From Gordonia phthalatica (GTDB lineage: Bacteria; Actinomycetota; Actinomycetes; Mycobacteriales; Mycobacteriaceae), in assembly GCF_001305675.1 (NCBI RefSeq), contig NZ_CP011853.1, positions 2,728,001 through 2,792,000 of the forward strand: DNA of 64,000 nt, in the 5' to 3' direction. Shown in pieces: positions 25,636 to 35,285 of this stretch. How positions within the stretch are numbered: the first letter of the stretch is position 1; each line of letters begins with the position of its first letter. The notes under the pieces were generated by a model. The model was not told where the DNA came from, made no database searches, and was given only the letters and a program-made list of their open reading frames with translations. Position numbers and translations under genes: made by a program.

Positions 25636-27054
25636 TCACATCGCCCGGAACATGACCTCCGGAACGGTCGGGTCGGCGGTCACCACTTCGGCCGTGCACG
25701 GCGAACCCGGTTCGGGAGCGTTCTCGCACGACGCGACGATCGCGGGCTCCGCGATGAACACCTCGGCCGCACGCTTGCCGTTCGGCCCCTTCAAGACCAC
25801 GGCGTCGAATCGCTCGCCGATCTGGTCAGACAGCACCACGGCCTCGGTCAACGAGACACTGTCTCGCTCGGCGGTCGACGCCGCCGCGTCGGAACTGCGC
25901 ATGATCTTCGGGAGCGTCGGCAGCACCTCGGTGACCCAGTCCGGCACCGGGCGACCGGCCGTCACCGCCAGCGCGACCTCCGTCGCGTACCGGTCCGACA
26001 GCCGCCGCAACGGCGCGGTCACGTGCGCGTACAACCCACCGACACCGGCATGCTCCAGCTTGTCCAGAGGCAGCGAAGCCGAATCGGCATCCAACGACAG
26101 ATAGCCGGCACCGCGCATCAACCGGGCGCCGACGCTCATCAATGCGAGCGTCGTCGGTGCGTCCGGCTCCAGGGTCGCGAGGAACTCACCCGGCGACGCG
26201 CCGTCCGGCCACGCGATCTGCAGGTGCTTCGCAGCTCGGCGCAGATCATCGACCGCCTCCTCCGGCGCCGGAGGCAGGGTCCGCAGCAGACCGACGCCGG
26301 CGTCGCGCTGGATGGTGCCCGCACTCATCCCGGTCAGCAGCGACACCTGCGAATTCCACTGATCGGCCGGCGTGCGCGGAGCCAGCCGCAGCGTCCACGC
26401 GCGACCCGGCGTGTGCGGCACGATCTCCTGGTCGGGCAGGTCCAACTGCACCGAGCCCCGCGTCAGCGACCACGACAGCCGCGTCCTGCCGAAGTCGGGC
26501 AGCGCGGCCACCGACGGGTGCAGGCGGCCCGCTTCGAGGTCGGCCATCACTCCCGCGTAGTCGAGTCGAGCACGTGAGCGCACCGTCGCCCGCTCCAGGT
26601 CGACGGCCGTGCACTCCCCCTCCGCGGACACGTGCATCGTCCACAGCACCGCCGGTCGGGTCTCGTCAGCGAGCAGCGAACCCAGCCCCTCCGACAGCGC
26701 CCGCGGGTGCAACGGGACGTTCCCGTCCGGGAAGTACATGGTCTGGCCGCGCTTGTGGCTCTCCACATCGATCGGGCTGCCCGGCTCGACGAGCGCCGCG
26801 ACGTCGGCGATCGCGTAGTGCACCAGGAATCCGTCACCGTCGGCGACGACGCGCAGCGCCTGATCCAGATCCTTGGAGCCCGGTGGATCGATGGTCACCA
26901 GTTCCAGATCGGTCCGATCTGCGCGGTCGGACGCGAAGCGGTCGACGACCTTCTCCGCCTGCCGTTCCGCCTCCGCCGAGAACTCGGCCTCGATTCCCAT
27001 CTCACTCCGCAGGCGCGCGAAGTCGATCGCGGGCGCACTCATTCTCGGCTGCAT
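25636..27054 (-). CDS. RNB domain-containing ribonuclease
   Basis: 472 residues. The RNB catalytic core of the RNase II/R type is visible: ELVTIDPPGSKDLDQALRV holds the metal-binding aspartates, followed by VHYAIADVAALVEPGSPID and TMYFPDGNVPLHPRALSEG. Later YLSLDADSA and YAHVTAPLRRLSDRYA are typical RNB blocks. It is shorter than RNase R and has no obvious cold-shock or S1 domains, as in the small actinobacterial RNB family. An ATG four codons in (27042) is an alternative start. Located after rnpB on the same strand. Confidence 0.88.
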   Translation of the reverse strand: MQPRMSAPAIDFARLRSEMGIEAEFSAEAERQAEKVVDRFASDRADRTDLELVTIDPPGSKDLDQALRVVADGDGFLVHYAIADVAALVEPGSPIDVESHKRGQTMYFPDGNVPLHPRALSEGLGSLLADETRPAVLWTMHVSAEGECTAVDLERATVRSRARLDYAGVMADLEAGRLHPSVAALPDFGRTRLSWSLTRGSVQLDLPDQEIVPHTPGRAWTLRLAPRTPADQWNSQVSLLTGMSAGTIQRDAGVGLLRTLPPAPEEAVDDLRRAAKHLQIAWPDGASPGEFLATLEPDAPTTLALMSVGARLMRGAGYLSLDADSASLPLDKLEHAGVGGLYAHVTAPLRRLSDRYATEVALAVTAGRPVPDWVTEVLPTLPKIMRSSDAAASTAERDSVSLTEAVVLSDQIGERFDAVVLKGPNGKRAAEVFIAEPAIVASCENAPEPGSPCTAEVVTADPTVPEVMFRAM

Positions 27055-27141
27055 GCCACCGACCCTATGCCCTGACCGGCGACGATGCCGTCAACGAAAC
27101 TCGAATGGTCGACGGCACCACGGCCCGAGGGCAGAAGTGAA

Positions 27142-27564
<423 letters not shown>

Positions 27565-27605
27565 GAAGATCAGGATAGCGCCACGACACGCCCAGAACCG
27601 AATGG

Positions 27606-28262
27606 CTACTGCAGATGCGCCGTATCGTTCACCAGCCGGACCACCGACCCGCCGTCCGGGTAGTACTCGACGATGCAGATCGACGCGAGGTCCAGGTGCA
27701 GCCGGAACAGCAGTTCGGGGCCCACGCCCAGGGCGTCGCGGAGCATCGTCTTGATGGGCGTGACATGCGAGACGGCGAGCACGGTCCGCCCGGCGAACTC
27801 GGTGACGAGATCTGCTCGGGCCTGCACGATCCGCTCGGCGACCTGCGCGAAGCTCTCCCCGCCCGGCGGCGGCACGTCGACGTCGCGCAACCAACGGCGG
27901 TGGAGCTCCGGGTCCCGCTGAGACGCTTCACGAAACGTGAGGCCCTCCCACTCGCCGAAGTCGGTCTCGATGAGGCCGTCGAAGCGCCGCACCGACATCC
28001 CCAACGCGTCGGCGGCGGCCTCCGCGGTGGCCGTGGCGCGCGCAAGCGGCGAGGCGACGACCGCGTCGACGGTCCCGAGCGCACCCGCAGCGATCCGTCG
28101 CGCAGCCGCAGCGGCCTGCTCGTGTCCCAGATCGGTCAACTCCGGGTTACCGCGCCCCGAGTAGCGACGCTCCACCGACAGAGCGGTCTGCCCGTGCCGC
28201 AGCAGCACGATCCGCGTCGGGTCGGCCATCTGCCCCTGCCAGCTGGGCGCCTTGGCACTCAT
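27606..28262 (-). CDS. Histidine phosphatase family protein
   Basis: 218 residues. The catalytic RHG motif is in RIVLLRHGQT, and the later blocks LTDLGHEQAAAAARRI, VASPLARATATAEA and VLAVSHVTPIKTML are typical of phosphoglycerate-mutase-type phosphatases (CobC/GpmB-like). In M. tuberculosis the equivalent gene (Rv2228c) also carries an N-terminal RNase H domain; none is present here, because the ATG overlaps the stop of the zinc-ribbon gene (ATGA). It belongs to the operon aminotransferase / Nif3 / zinc ribbon / phosphatase. Substrate unknown. Confidence 0.88.
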   Translation of the reverse strand: MSAKAPSWQGQMADPTRIVLLRHGQTALSVERRYSGRGNPELTDLGHEQAAAAARRIAAGALGTVDAVVASPLARATATAEAAADALGMSVRRFDGLIETDFGEWEGLTFREASQRDPELHRRWLRDVDVPPPGGESFAQVAERIVQARADLVTEFAGRTVLAVSHVTPIKTMLRDALGVGPELLFRLHLDLASICIVEYYPDGGSVVRLVNDTAHLQ

Positions 28263-29017
28263 TCCGCAGCCGCGGGCTTCGGCAGACCCGATTGGTCGGT
28301 GCGCACCATGACGGCCCCGCACTCCTCGCAGAAGAGCACCTCGTCCTCGTCGGTGGTGGCGATGCGGCTCAGGGTCCGCGGATCCATCTCCATCCGGCAC
28401 GCACCGCAACGACGCTGCCGGACCAGCCCGGCACCGACCTTCCCCTGGCCGCGCAGCCGCTCATAGACCGCGACCAGCGCATCGTCGATCTCGCCGACCG
28501 CCGCCGCGCGCTTAGCCTCCAGATCTTCGACCCTCTGATCGACGGCGACGCCCGCGGCGTCGCGCTTCGTGGTGAGTTCCAACTGCTGCTCGGTGAGGTG
28601 CAGCAGGGACGCCTCGGTGCGCTGCACCTCAGAGTCGGTGGCTTCCTGCTGCTCCATCACCTCGAGCAGCTCCGTCTCCAGCACCTCGGCCCGACGACTC
28701 AGTCCGTCCACCTCGCGCTGCAGTTCGCTGAGCACCTTGTGGCTCACCAGGCCGGCGTCGATCGTCTCCTGATCGTGTCGGAGCTGCTTCGACGTGCCCG
28801 ACAGTTCCGCGTCGACGCGGTCGTACTCGGCCTGCAGGTTGTCGACCGCGACCTGGGCCTTCGCACGGTCGTCGCGCACCGTCTCGAGCTGTTCGGCGAG
28901 CTTCGTCAGCTCGGCGTCCTCGGGCAGATTCCGCCGCTCATGACCGGCTTTGGCGATGGCGGCGTCGAGGTCTGCGACGTCGAGCAGACGTCGCTGCTGT
29001 GCGTTCGGAACCTTCAT
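28259..29017 (-). CDS. Coiled-coil protein with C4-type zinc ribbon (Rv2229c type)
   Basis: 252 residues. Residues about 10-175 form a long coiled coil rich in Glu, Ala and Leu. The C-terminus has a C4 zinc ribbon: CGACRMEMD and, 22 residues on, CEECGAVMV. The start ATG overlaps the Nif3 stop (TGATG) and GGAG lies nearby. The family is conserved next to Nif3-type genes in actinobacteria; it may be a scaffold or nucleic-acid-binding protein. Function not established. Confidence 0.88.
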   Translation of the reverse strand: MKVPNAQQRRLLDVADLDAAIAKAGHERRNLPEDAELTKLAEQLETVRDDRAKAQVAVDNLQAEYDRVDAELSGTSKQLRHDQETIDAGLVSHKVLSELQREVDGLSRRAEVLETELLEVMEQQEATDSEVQRTEASLLHLTEQQLELTTKRDAAGVAVDQRVEDLEAKRAAAVGEIDDALVAVYERLRGQGKVGAGLVRQRRCGACRMEMDPRTLSRIATTDEDEVLFCEECGAVMVRTDQSGLPKPAAAE

Positions 29018-30147
29018 CAGGGGCGCTCCTTCGGTCCGGCGACCACGGTGAACGGGTCGGTCGGTTCGTGGAAAATGGTTGCTCGGCAACCGATCTCAGT
29101 CAGGATATCGGCGACGGTCGCGCACCACGGGAACTCCGTGCCCCAGTGTCCGGCGTCCACGAGGGACGGGGCGCCGTCGCGCAGTGATTCGTCGACGATG
29201 TGGTGGCGCAGATCGCCGGTCAGGTACACGTCCGCGCCCGAGGCGGTGGCCGCTCCGATCAGCGAGTCCCCGGCACCACCGCAGACCGCCACCGTCTCGA
29301 TCCGCCCGGCCGGGTCTCCGGCACCACGGATCGGCCACTCCGCGCGCGGCAGCACCCGACCCGCGTGGGCGACGAACTCGGCGAAGGTCATCTGCTCCGG
29401 CAGGCGGCCGACGCGGCCGAGGCCGATGTCGCTGTGCACACCGGCCTGTTCGAAGACGTCGAAGGCCGGTTCCTCGTACGGGTGCGCGGCCCGCAGCGCG
29501 GCCAGCACCGGTTCGCGGATGCGGTGCGGTGCCACCATCTCGATGCGCTGTTCGTCGACGCGGGTCAGCGCGCCGATCGCACCGATCGCGGGCGCGGCGC
29601 CGTCGACCGGCAGGAACTGTCCGGTCCCGACGACGCTCCACTGGCAGTTGCGGTAGTCGCCGAGGCTGCCGGCTCCCGCCTGGAACATCGCCTCGCTGAC
29701 CTGCTCCGCATTGCCCTCCGGAACCATCACCACCCATTTGTCGAGGGCGTCGACGGGTTCAGGCGCCAGCGGCACGGTGTCGAGAAGGCCCAGCGCATCG
29801 GCGAGCGCATCGGAGACGCCGCGGCGCGCCTTGTCGGCGTTGGTGTGCGCCGCGAACAGGCCGCACTCGGCACGGATCAGCCGATGCAGGATCCGCCCCT
29901 TCGGGGTGTTCGCGGCGACGGTCGTCGCGCCGCGCATCAACAGCGGGTGGTGCGCGACGATCAACTGCGCGCCGTCGGCGAGCGCCTGGTCGACGACCGA
30001 ATCGGTCACGTCGACGCACACGAGCACCTTCTCCGCGGGTTCGTCGGGGTCGCCGCACACCAGGCCGACGGCGTCCCACGATTCCGCCAGCCGCGGCGGG
30101 TAGGCGGCGTCCAGGTGGTCGATCACTTCGCGCAGGCGCGGGCTCAT
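29017..30147 (-). CDS. Nif3-like dinuclear metal centre protein
   Basis: 376 residues. The Nif3 signature residues appear in the N-terminal part (ESWDAVGLVCGDP, LIVAHHPLLMRG) and C-terminal part (VAVCGGAGDSLIG, VYLTGDLRHHIVDE, VDAGHWGTEFP), giving His and Asp/Glu ligands for two metals. A middle PII-like insert (about 150-240) is normal for the longer members. Annotated in some databases as GTP cyclohydrolase 1 type 2; true activity unclear. Start overlaps the aminotransferase stop (ATGA). Confidence 0.92.
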   Translation of the reverse strand: MSPRLREVIDHLDAAYPPRLAESWDAVGLVCGDPDEPAEKVLVCVDVTDSVVDQALADGAQLIVAHHPLLMRGATTVAANTPKGRILHRLIRAECGLFAAHTNADKARRGVSDALADALGLLDTVPLAPEPVDALDKWVVMVPEGNAEQVSEAMFQAGAGSLGDYRNCQWSVVGTGQFLPVDGAAPAIGAIGALTRVDEQRIEMVAPHRIREPVLAALRAAHPYEEPAFDVFEQAGVHSDIGLGRVGRLPEQMTFAEFVAHAGRVLPRAEWPIRGAGDPAGRIETVAVCGGAGDSLIGAATASGADVYLTGDLRHHIVDESLRDGAPSLVDAGHWGTEFPWCATVADILTEIGCRATIFHEPTDPFTVVAGPKERP

Positions 30148-31274
30148 CGGCCCTCACTCTCCTTCTGGTGCTGACTGGATCCGGTCATCACATCTTGCAT
30201 CGCTTCGACGAGGGCGTCGGTCAGATCCGGCGTTCGCACCGCGATCCGCAGGTGGTCCGATCCCAGCCCGACGAAGTTGGCACAGCTGCGGATCCCGAAG
30301 CCCCGCGCCCGCAGTCGTGCCTTCACGCCCAAACCGTCCGGCACCCGGATCAGGACGTACGACGCGGCCGGCGGCACCGCGGGTTCCACCCCAATATCGG
30401 CGAGCCTGCGAACCAGGTATTCGCGATCGGCCGCCACCTGGCGCGCCTGCTGCTGTGCATACGACCGTCCTTCGTCCGACACGCACGCGGCCAGCGCGGT
30501 GAGCGCGAGAGTTCCCAGCGGCCAGTGCCGCCGACCGCGGACCAGTTGCTCGATGACTGCCGGAGCGGCCAGCAGGTACCCCACCCGCAACCCCGCGAGC
30601 GCGAACGTCTTGGTCACCGACCGGATGACGACCAGATCCGGTGCACTCACCGACGCCATCGACTGCGGCTCGTCGGCCGCCGTCACCGCATCCAGGGTGA
30701 CGTCGGCGAACGCCTCGTCGATCACCACCGTCCGCCCCGGCCGCCGCAGCCGGTCGATCTCGGCGCGCGTGTGCAGGACCGACGTCGGATTGGTGGGATT
30801 CCCCACCACCACGAGGTCGGCGTCGTCCGGGATCGCCGCGTCGCCCAGACGCCACGGCGCGGCGAGCACCACCTGCGTGATGCGCGCCCCGGTCGCACGC
30901 AGCACACGTTCGGGTTCGGTGAACGACGGTTGGATCAGTGCGACGTGCCGGGGCCGAAGTCTCGCGAGCAGTTCGAACCCTTCGGCGGCTCCGCCCAGCA
31001 GGAGGACTTCCGAGTCGTCCCGGCCGTGCAGTCGGGCCGCCGATCGCGTCGCGGCGGTCGTATCGGCGGCGCTCGGATAGGCCGCCAGGTCGCCGATCCG
31101 TTCGGTCAGCGCCCGCGTCAGGAAGCTCGGAGGACCTGGCCGGACGTTGACCGCAAAATCTCGGAGCCCGAGTTCCGCATCCTCGTCGCCATGCCGGTCC
31201 GGATCGAAGAGGTCACCCGATTCCGACCGCGGATTCGCAGCGCTCGATCCCCTGGTCTCCGCGCTCGATTTCAT
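30144..31274 (-). CDS. cobC: Class I/II aminotransferase, CobC/histidinol-phosphate type
   Basis: 376 residues, PLP-dependent. The PLP lysine lies in SVTKTFALAGLRVGYLL, the Asn/Asp/Tyr pocket in VVGNPTNPTSVL and VVIDEAFADVT, and the C-terminal Arg in GFGIRSCANFVGLGSDHLRIAV. The M. tuberculosis equivalent is annotated cobC (Rv2231c), a threonine-phosphate-decarboxylase-like or HisC-like enzyme. The ATG at 31274 is preferred over more distal starts because those overlap the divergent HAD gene. It heads the four-gene operon down to 27606. Confidence 0.82.
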   Translation of the reverse strand: MKSSAETRGSSAANPRSESGDLFDPDRHGDEDAELGLRDFAVNVRPGPPSFLTRALTERIGDLAAYPSAADTTAATRSAARLHGRDDSEVLLLGGAAEGFELLARLRPRHVALIQPSFTEPERVLRATGARITQVVLAAPWRLGDAAIPDDADLVVVGNPTNPTSVLHTRAEIDRLRRPGRTVVIDEAFADVTLDAVTAADEPQSMASVSAPDLVVIRSVTKTFALAGLRVGYLLAAPAVIEQLVRGRRHWPLGTLALTALAACVSDEGRSYAQQQARQVAADREYLVRRLADIGVEPAVPPAASYVLIRVPDGLGVKARLRARGFGIRSCANFVGLGSDHLRIAVRTPDLTDALVEAMQDVMTGSSQHQKESEGR

Positions 31275-31296
31275 GCTCGTCAACACTACGTGCACG

Positions 31297-32019
31297 ATGA
31301 ATCGCGTGAGCCTCGCCCTCGACCCCACCACCGCGCTGCTGTTCGACCTCGACGGCACCATCACCGACAGCTACGACGGCATCACCCGGTCGTACGTCCA
31401 CGCCTTCACCGAGATCGGCGTGGAACCTCCGTCGGCCGAGGCCCTGCGCGGGGTCGTCGGACCGCCGCTGCGGGTGTCGATGCGTCAGTTCGGGCTCACC
31501 GACGATCAGGTGTCGGCTGCGATCGCCGCCTACCGGGAGCGGTACCTGAGTGTCGGCTGGCTGGAGAACCGGGTCTTCGACGGCATGGCCGATCTCCTCG
31601 CGGACCTCGCACTTTCTGGCCGGACCATGGCGATCACCACGAGTAAGGACGAGGCGATCGCGCGGCGGATCGTCGATAATTTCGGTTTGACCCGGTACTT
31701 CGCAGTCGTCGCGGGCGCCGGAGACGACGGCACACGCCCGACAAAAGCAGACGTCATCGCTCATGCGCTCGGGGTACTACAGTCGACGGTGAACCCATCG
31801 CAGGCCGTGATGATCGGAGACCGCTCGCACGACGTCGAGGGCGCCGCAGCCCATGGCATTCCGACGATCGGCGTGAGGTGGGGGTACGCACTTCCCGGTG
31901 AGCTCGAGACCGCTCAGGCGCAGGTACCTGGCGCAGCAGGAGCGGCCGGGATGGGCACTGCACAAGCCGAATGGATCGTCGACTCGGTCCAGCGATTGCG
32001 TGAGGAGCTCGGTGTCTGA
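31297..32019 (+). CDS. HAD family hydrolase (PtkA-like)
   Basis: 240 residues. Motif I is LLFDLDGTITDS, followed by a helical cap, ITTSKDEAIA (motif II), and MIGDRSHDVEGAAAHGIPTIGVRWGY (motifs III-IV). It resembles phosphoglycolate-phosphatase-like HADs. In M. tuberculosis the gene before ptpA (Rv2232, PtkA) is reported as a tyrosine kinase that acts on PtpA; kinase activity here is not predictable from sequence. The start lies only 22 bases from the divergent aminotransferase start. It overlaps ptpA by eight bases. Confidence 0.85.
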   Translation: MNRVSLALDPTTALLFDLDGTITDSYDGITRSYVHAFTEIGVEPPSAEALRGVVGPPLRVSMRQFGLTDDQVSAAIAAYRERYLSVGWLENRVFDGMADLLADLALSGRTMAITTSKDEAIARRIVDNFGLTRYFAVVAGAGDDGTRPTKADVIAHALGVLQSTVNPSQAVMIGDRSHDVEGAAAHGIPTIGVRWGYALPGELETAQAQVPGAAGAAGMGTAQAEWIVDSVQRLREELGV

Positions 32020-32500
32020 CAACTCGCCCCGCAAGCTGCACGTCTGCTTCGTCTGCTCGGGCAATATCTGCCGATCGCCGATGGCGGAGTCCATCTTCGC
32101 CTCCGCGATCGACGACGCCGGGCTGTCGGACCGGGTTCGCGTCACCAGTGCCGGGACCGGCGGCTGGCACGTCGGAGAACCCGCCGACAATCGAGCACGC
32201 ACCGAGCTGCTGGCGCACGGCTACTCAGATCGGCACGTCGCCGCTCAGCTGACGCCCGACCATCTCTCGGCCGACCTGCTTGTCGCCGCCGACACCGGAC
32301 ACGTCGCCGAATTGGAGCGCAAACGCCTCGGCGACCGGGTCCGCCTGCTCCGCAGCTTCGACCCGAACGCCGACGGCACCGACGTCCCCGACCCGTTCTA
32401 CGGGGGTCAGGCCGACTTCACACTCGTCCGCGAACAGATCGAAGCCGCAGTTCCCGGCCTTCTGGCGTGGGTGCACGCGACCCTCGCCGACCGCGCCTGA
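32012..32500 (+). CDS. ptpA: Low-molecular-weight protein-tyrosine phosphatase
   Basis: 162 residues. The P-loop is CSGNICRS (Cys15-x5-Arg21), with the general-acid aspartate in VPDPFYGG. Length is normal for LMW-PTPs. The GTG start has GAGGAG four bases upstream and overlaps the end of the HAD gene, so the two are translationally coupled. The order HAD-ptpA-SURF1 is conserved with M. tuberculosis, where PtpA is secreted into host cells; that role cannot be assumed here. Confidence 0.93.
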   Translation: MSDNSPRKLHVCFVCSGNICRSPMAESIFASAIDDAGLSDRVRVTSAGTGGWHVGEPADNRARTELLAHGYSDRHVAAQLTPDHLSADLLVAADTGHVAELERKRLGDRVRLLRSFDPNADGTDVPDPFYGGQADFTLVREQIEAAVPGLLAWVHATLADRA

Positions 32501-32534
32501 CCGGTCGACGCCGCGCAGTCAGTAACCTGGAGGC

Positions 32535-33470
32535 GTGCGTGTGCTCAAGACCTTTCTGCGCCCGGGCTGGCTGCTGCTCGGCGTGTTCGTGGTCGCCTTC
32601 GCAGCGGCGTGCTTCGTCATCCTCGCGCCCTGGCAGCTCGGCAAGAACACCGACACCGAGCACCGCAACGATCTGATTCGCAGCGCCGAGACCACCGCCC
32701 CCGTCCCGATCGACGAGCTCGCCCCTCCCGGCCGTGCCTTCGACACCGACACCGAATGGCGCGAGGTCACCGTCACCGGCCGGTTCCTGGACGGTGAGCA
32801 GGTCCTGATCCGGCTCCGCAGTGCGGGCGAACGCCCATCGGTGGAGGTCGTGACCCCGTTCGCCGTCGCAGACTCCAATCGGGTCGTCTTCATCAACCGC
32901 GGTTACGTGCGGCCCGGCGACGGCAACAAGGTCGACATCGCCCCGACGCCGACGAACGTCGTCACCGTGACCGGTCGACTCCGCAAGACCGAGTCCACGA
33001 GTCCGGGCAAGGGCCCGCGGGTCGAGAACGGCGTGCAGACCGCGTACACGATCGACACCCGCACGCTCGGCCCCGTCACCGGCCATCCGAGCGAGGGCTT
33101 CTACCTGCAGCTCTCCCCCGGCCAGACGGGGTCGCTCGGCGAGATCGAACTGCCGCAGCTCGAGTCCGGCCCGTACCTCTCCTACGGCCTGCAGTGGCTG
33201 GCGTTCGGCGTCATGGTGCCGCTCGGCGCCGCGTACTTCATCTACTCCGAGGTCAAGGCGCGACGCCGCAAGAAGGAACTGGCCGAGGAGGCCGGCGTCG
33301 CCCCCGAGCCGCCCGTGAAGGACCGCGACCGGATCCGCAATCAACTCCGCGGTGCGGGCATCGCCTCCGGCAACGACCTCAGCGCCAAGGAGACTGCCGA
33401 AATCGGCGGCGGCGCGTCCGGCGGCTCCGGCGACGTCAAGGACAAGTTGGCGCAGCGCTACGGGAAGTAG
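32535..33470 (+). CDS. SURF1 family cytochrome oxidase biogenesis protein
   Basis: 311 residues. Two membrane segments, at about 12-32 and 220-240, bracket an extracytoplasmic domain, the SURF1 layout. The family block PWQLGKNTDTEHRND (usually PWQ...R.) near residue 34 is present. The C-terminal 70 residues are charged and glycine-rich. SURF1 helps assemble aa3-type cytochrome c oxidase, inserting haem a. Start GTG; GGAGG upstream. Its 3' end overlaps the convergent cobD by 35 bases. Confidence 0.9.
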   Translation: MRVLKTFLRPGWLLLGVFVVAFAAACFVILAPWQLGKNTDTEHRNDLIRSAETTAPVPIDELAPPGRAFDTDTEWREVTVTGRFLDGEQVLIRLRSAGERPSVEVVTPFAVADSNRVVFINRGYVRPGDGNKVDIAPTPTNVVTVTGRLRKTESTSPGKGPRVENGVQTAYTIDTRTLGPVTGHPSEGFYLQLSPGQTGSLGEIELPQLESGPYLSYGLQWLAFGVMVPLGAAYFIYSEVKARRRKKELAEEAGVAPEPPVKDRDRIRNQLRGAGIASGNDLSAKETAEIGGGASGGSGDVKDKLAQRYGK

Positions 33471-34371
33471 CGAGCGCCCACCGCGCGGCGACGGCACTCG
33501 CCGCCGTGAGCATCTGCACCCGCCGCGACAGTCGGACGGCCGCCCGCAGATCCGATGCGGTCGGCGCCCGCCCCGTGCCGAGGCGCGGTCGTTCCTCGAC
33601 GCCGTACGCGTACACCGTCCGCCCACCGAGTTCGATATCGAGGGCACCCGCGAACGCCGCTTCCACAACGCCCGCGTTGGGGCTCGGATGCTTCCCCGCG
33701 TCCCGGCGCACGGCCTCCCGGACGGCGCGCGGTCGCCCGGCCACCGCGGCTACGGCCAATGCCGTCACCCGCGCCGGAACCAGGTTCGCGGCGTCGTCGA
33801 TCCGCGCGGCCGCCCACCCGAAGTTCCGGTAGCGATCCGAGCGGTACCCGACCATCGCATCGAGCGTGTTGACCGCGCGGTAGGCGAGCACCCCGGTCGG
33901 ACCGGCGACAGCTCCGAAGACCAACGGGCCGATCGCGGCGTCCGACGTGTTCTCGGCGATCGACTCGACGGCCGCTCGACAGATGCCCGCTTCGTCGAGC
34001 AGGTTCGGGTCGCGCGCGACCAGCCCGGAGACGAGCCGCCGAGCCTCCTCCACATCACCGGCGTCGAGGGCGTCGGCGATGTCCTCGCCGACCCGGCACA
34101 GTGACGTCCCGCCGAGCGCCGCGAACGTGGCCGCCGCCGTGCCCACCGCACCGCCCCGTCGCAGCACCGCGCCCACCGCGGCCGCCACGCCGATCCAGCC
34201 CGCCGCGAAGGCCGCGCCCGCACCGCGCGCATCCGCATAGACCCGCCGCTCCGACGCGGCGACGGCGCTGCCGAACACCGCCACGGGATGCCCTCGCTGA
34301 GGGTCGGCGAACACCGCGTCCGCGACCGCTCCCGCAGCCAGTCCGACGGCTTCCGACCTTCTGCTCCGCAT
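33436..34371 (-). CDS. cobD: Adenosylcobinamide-phosphate synthase (CobD/CbiB)
   Basis: 311 residues, integral membrane protein that couples adenosylcobyric acid to aminopropanol phosphate in B12 synthesis. The signature FADPQRGHPVAVFG is near the start; ESIAENTSDAAIGPLVFG, FRAVNTLDAMVGY-like (YRAVNTLDAMVGYRSDRY) and FGWAAARIDDAANLVPAR are all visible. ATG at 34371 fits the usual N-terminus. Same position as Rv2236c in M. tuberculosis. Confidence 0.94.
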   Translation of the reverse strand: MRSRRSEAVGLAAGAVADAVFADPQRGHPVAVFGSAVAASERRVYADARGAGAAFAAGWIGVAAAVGAVLRRGGAVGTAAATFAALGGTSLCRVGEDIADALDAGDVEEARRLVSGLVARDPNLLDEAGICRAAVESIAENTSDAAIGPLVFGAVAGPTGVLAYRAVNTLDAMVGYRSDRYRNFGWAAARIDDAANLVPARVTALAVAAVAGRPRAVREAVRRDAGKHPSPNAGVVEAAFAGALDIELGGRTVYAYGVEERPRLGTGRAPTASDLRAAVRLSRRVQMLTAASAVAARWALATSRSAAPTCP

Positions 34372-34417
34372 CCGCTGATCGTATCGACGGCGGCCCGCCC
34401 GATTAAGATCGGCTCCG

Positions 34418-35227
34418 ATGGCCACCGCACGTCCCGAACCAGAAGCCGGCTCCTTCGAGATCTCCACCGGCACCGCCGAACTCGCCTCCGACCGCGAGGG
34501 CGGCTGGCTGCTGTCGGTCAACGGCGTGCAGAGCAGTCACATCGCGCCCGATCGCCCCGATCTCCTCGACTTCGAGTACATGCGGCAGGCCGTCGCCGCC
34601 GTCGAAGATCAGTGGGCCGACCGGTCGACGCGATTGCGCGTCCTGCACCTCGGGGCCGCCGCCTGCGCGCTGCCCCGGTACCTCGCCAACGCCTATCCCG
34701 AGTCGCGGCACGTCGCCGTCGAGATCGACGCCGAGCTCGCCCGCCTGGCCCGCGAGTGGTTCGACCTCCCCCGCGCGCCGCGCCTCCGGATCCGGGTGGG
34801 CGACGCCCGCGAGGTCGTCGAGAGTCTGACGCCCGAGACGCGCGACGTGGTGATCCGCGACGCCTTCGCCGAGAGCCTCACCCCGGAACACCTGAAGACC
34901 GTCGAGTTCACCGAAGCGGTCCGACGCGTCCTCGCCCCGGGCGGCCTGTACATCGCGAACTGCGGTGATCGCCGCAACCTCCTCTCGGTCCGCAGCGAGG
35001 TCGCGACCGTCGCCTCGGTCTTCGCGAACATCGAACTCATCGCCGATCCGTCGATGTTCAAGGGGCGGCGCAGCGGTAACATCGTCGTCGTCGCCTCCGA
35101 CGGACCGCTCCCCGACTCCGCAGACCTGGAACGACGACTCCGCTCCGATCCCGAGCCCGCCCGACTGATGGCCGACGCCGCCGCCCGCGCTTTCGGGTCG
35201 GGTCCGGTGCTCCGCGACGCGAATTGA
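34418..35227 (+). CDS. Spermidine-synthase-like methyltransferase-fold protein
   Basis: 269 residues. The SAM/decarboxy-SAM-binding block VLHLGAAACALPRYLA is followed by VAVEIDAELARLAREWF and a RIRVGDAREVVESL acidic loop, then DVVIRDAFAESLTPEHL and VLAPGGLYIANCG. This is the Rossmann fold of polyamine aminopropyltransferases, but the gate-keeping loop for putrescine is not clear, so it may not make spermidine. Many actinobacteria carry such stand-alone proteins of unknown role. The upstream region is shared with divergent cobD (46 bases). Confidence 0.75.
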   Translation: MATARPEPEAGSFEISTGTAELASDREGGWLLSVNGVQSSHIAPDRPDLLDFEYMRQAVAAVEDQWADRSTRLRVLHLGAAACALPRYLANAYPESRHVAVEIDAELARLAREWFDLPRAPRLRIRVGDAREVVESLTPETRDVVIRDAFAESLTPEHLKTVEFTEAVRRVLAPGGLYIANCGDRRNLLSVRSEVATVASVFANIELIADPSMFKGRRSGNIVVVASDGPLPDSADLERRLRSDPEPARLMADAAARAFGSGPVLRDAN

Positions 35228-35285
35228 ACCCAGCGTGGCCGTAATCCTGGTCACAGTTCCCGTCCCACGGCAGAGTACGAGTCCT

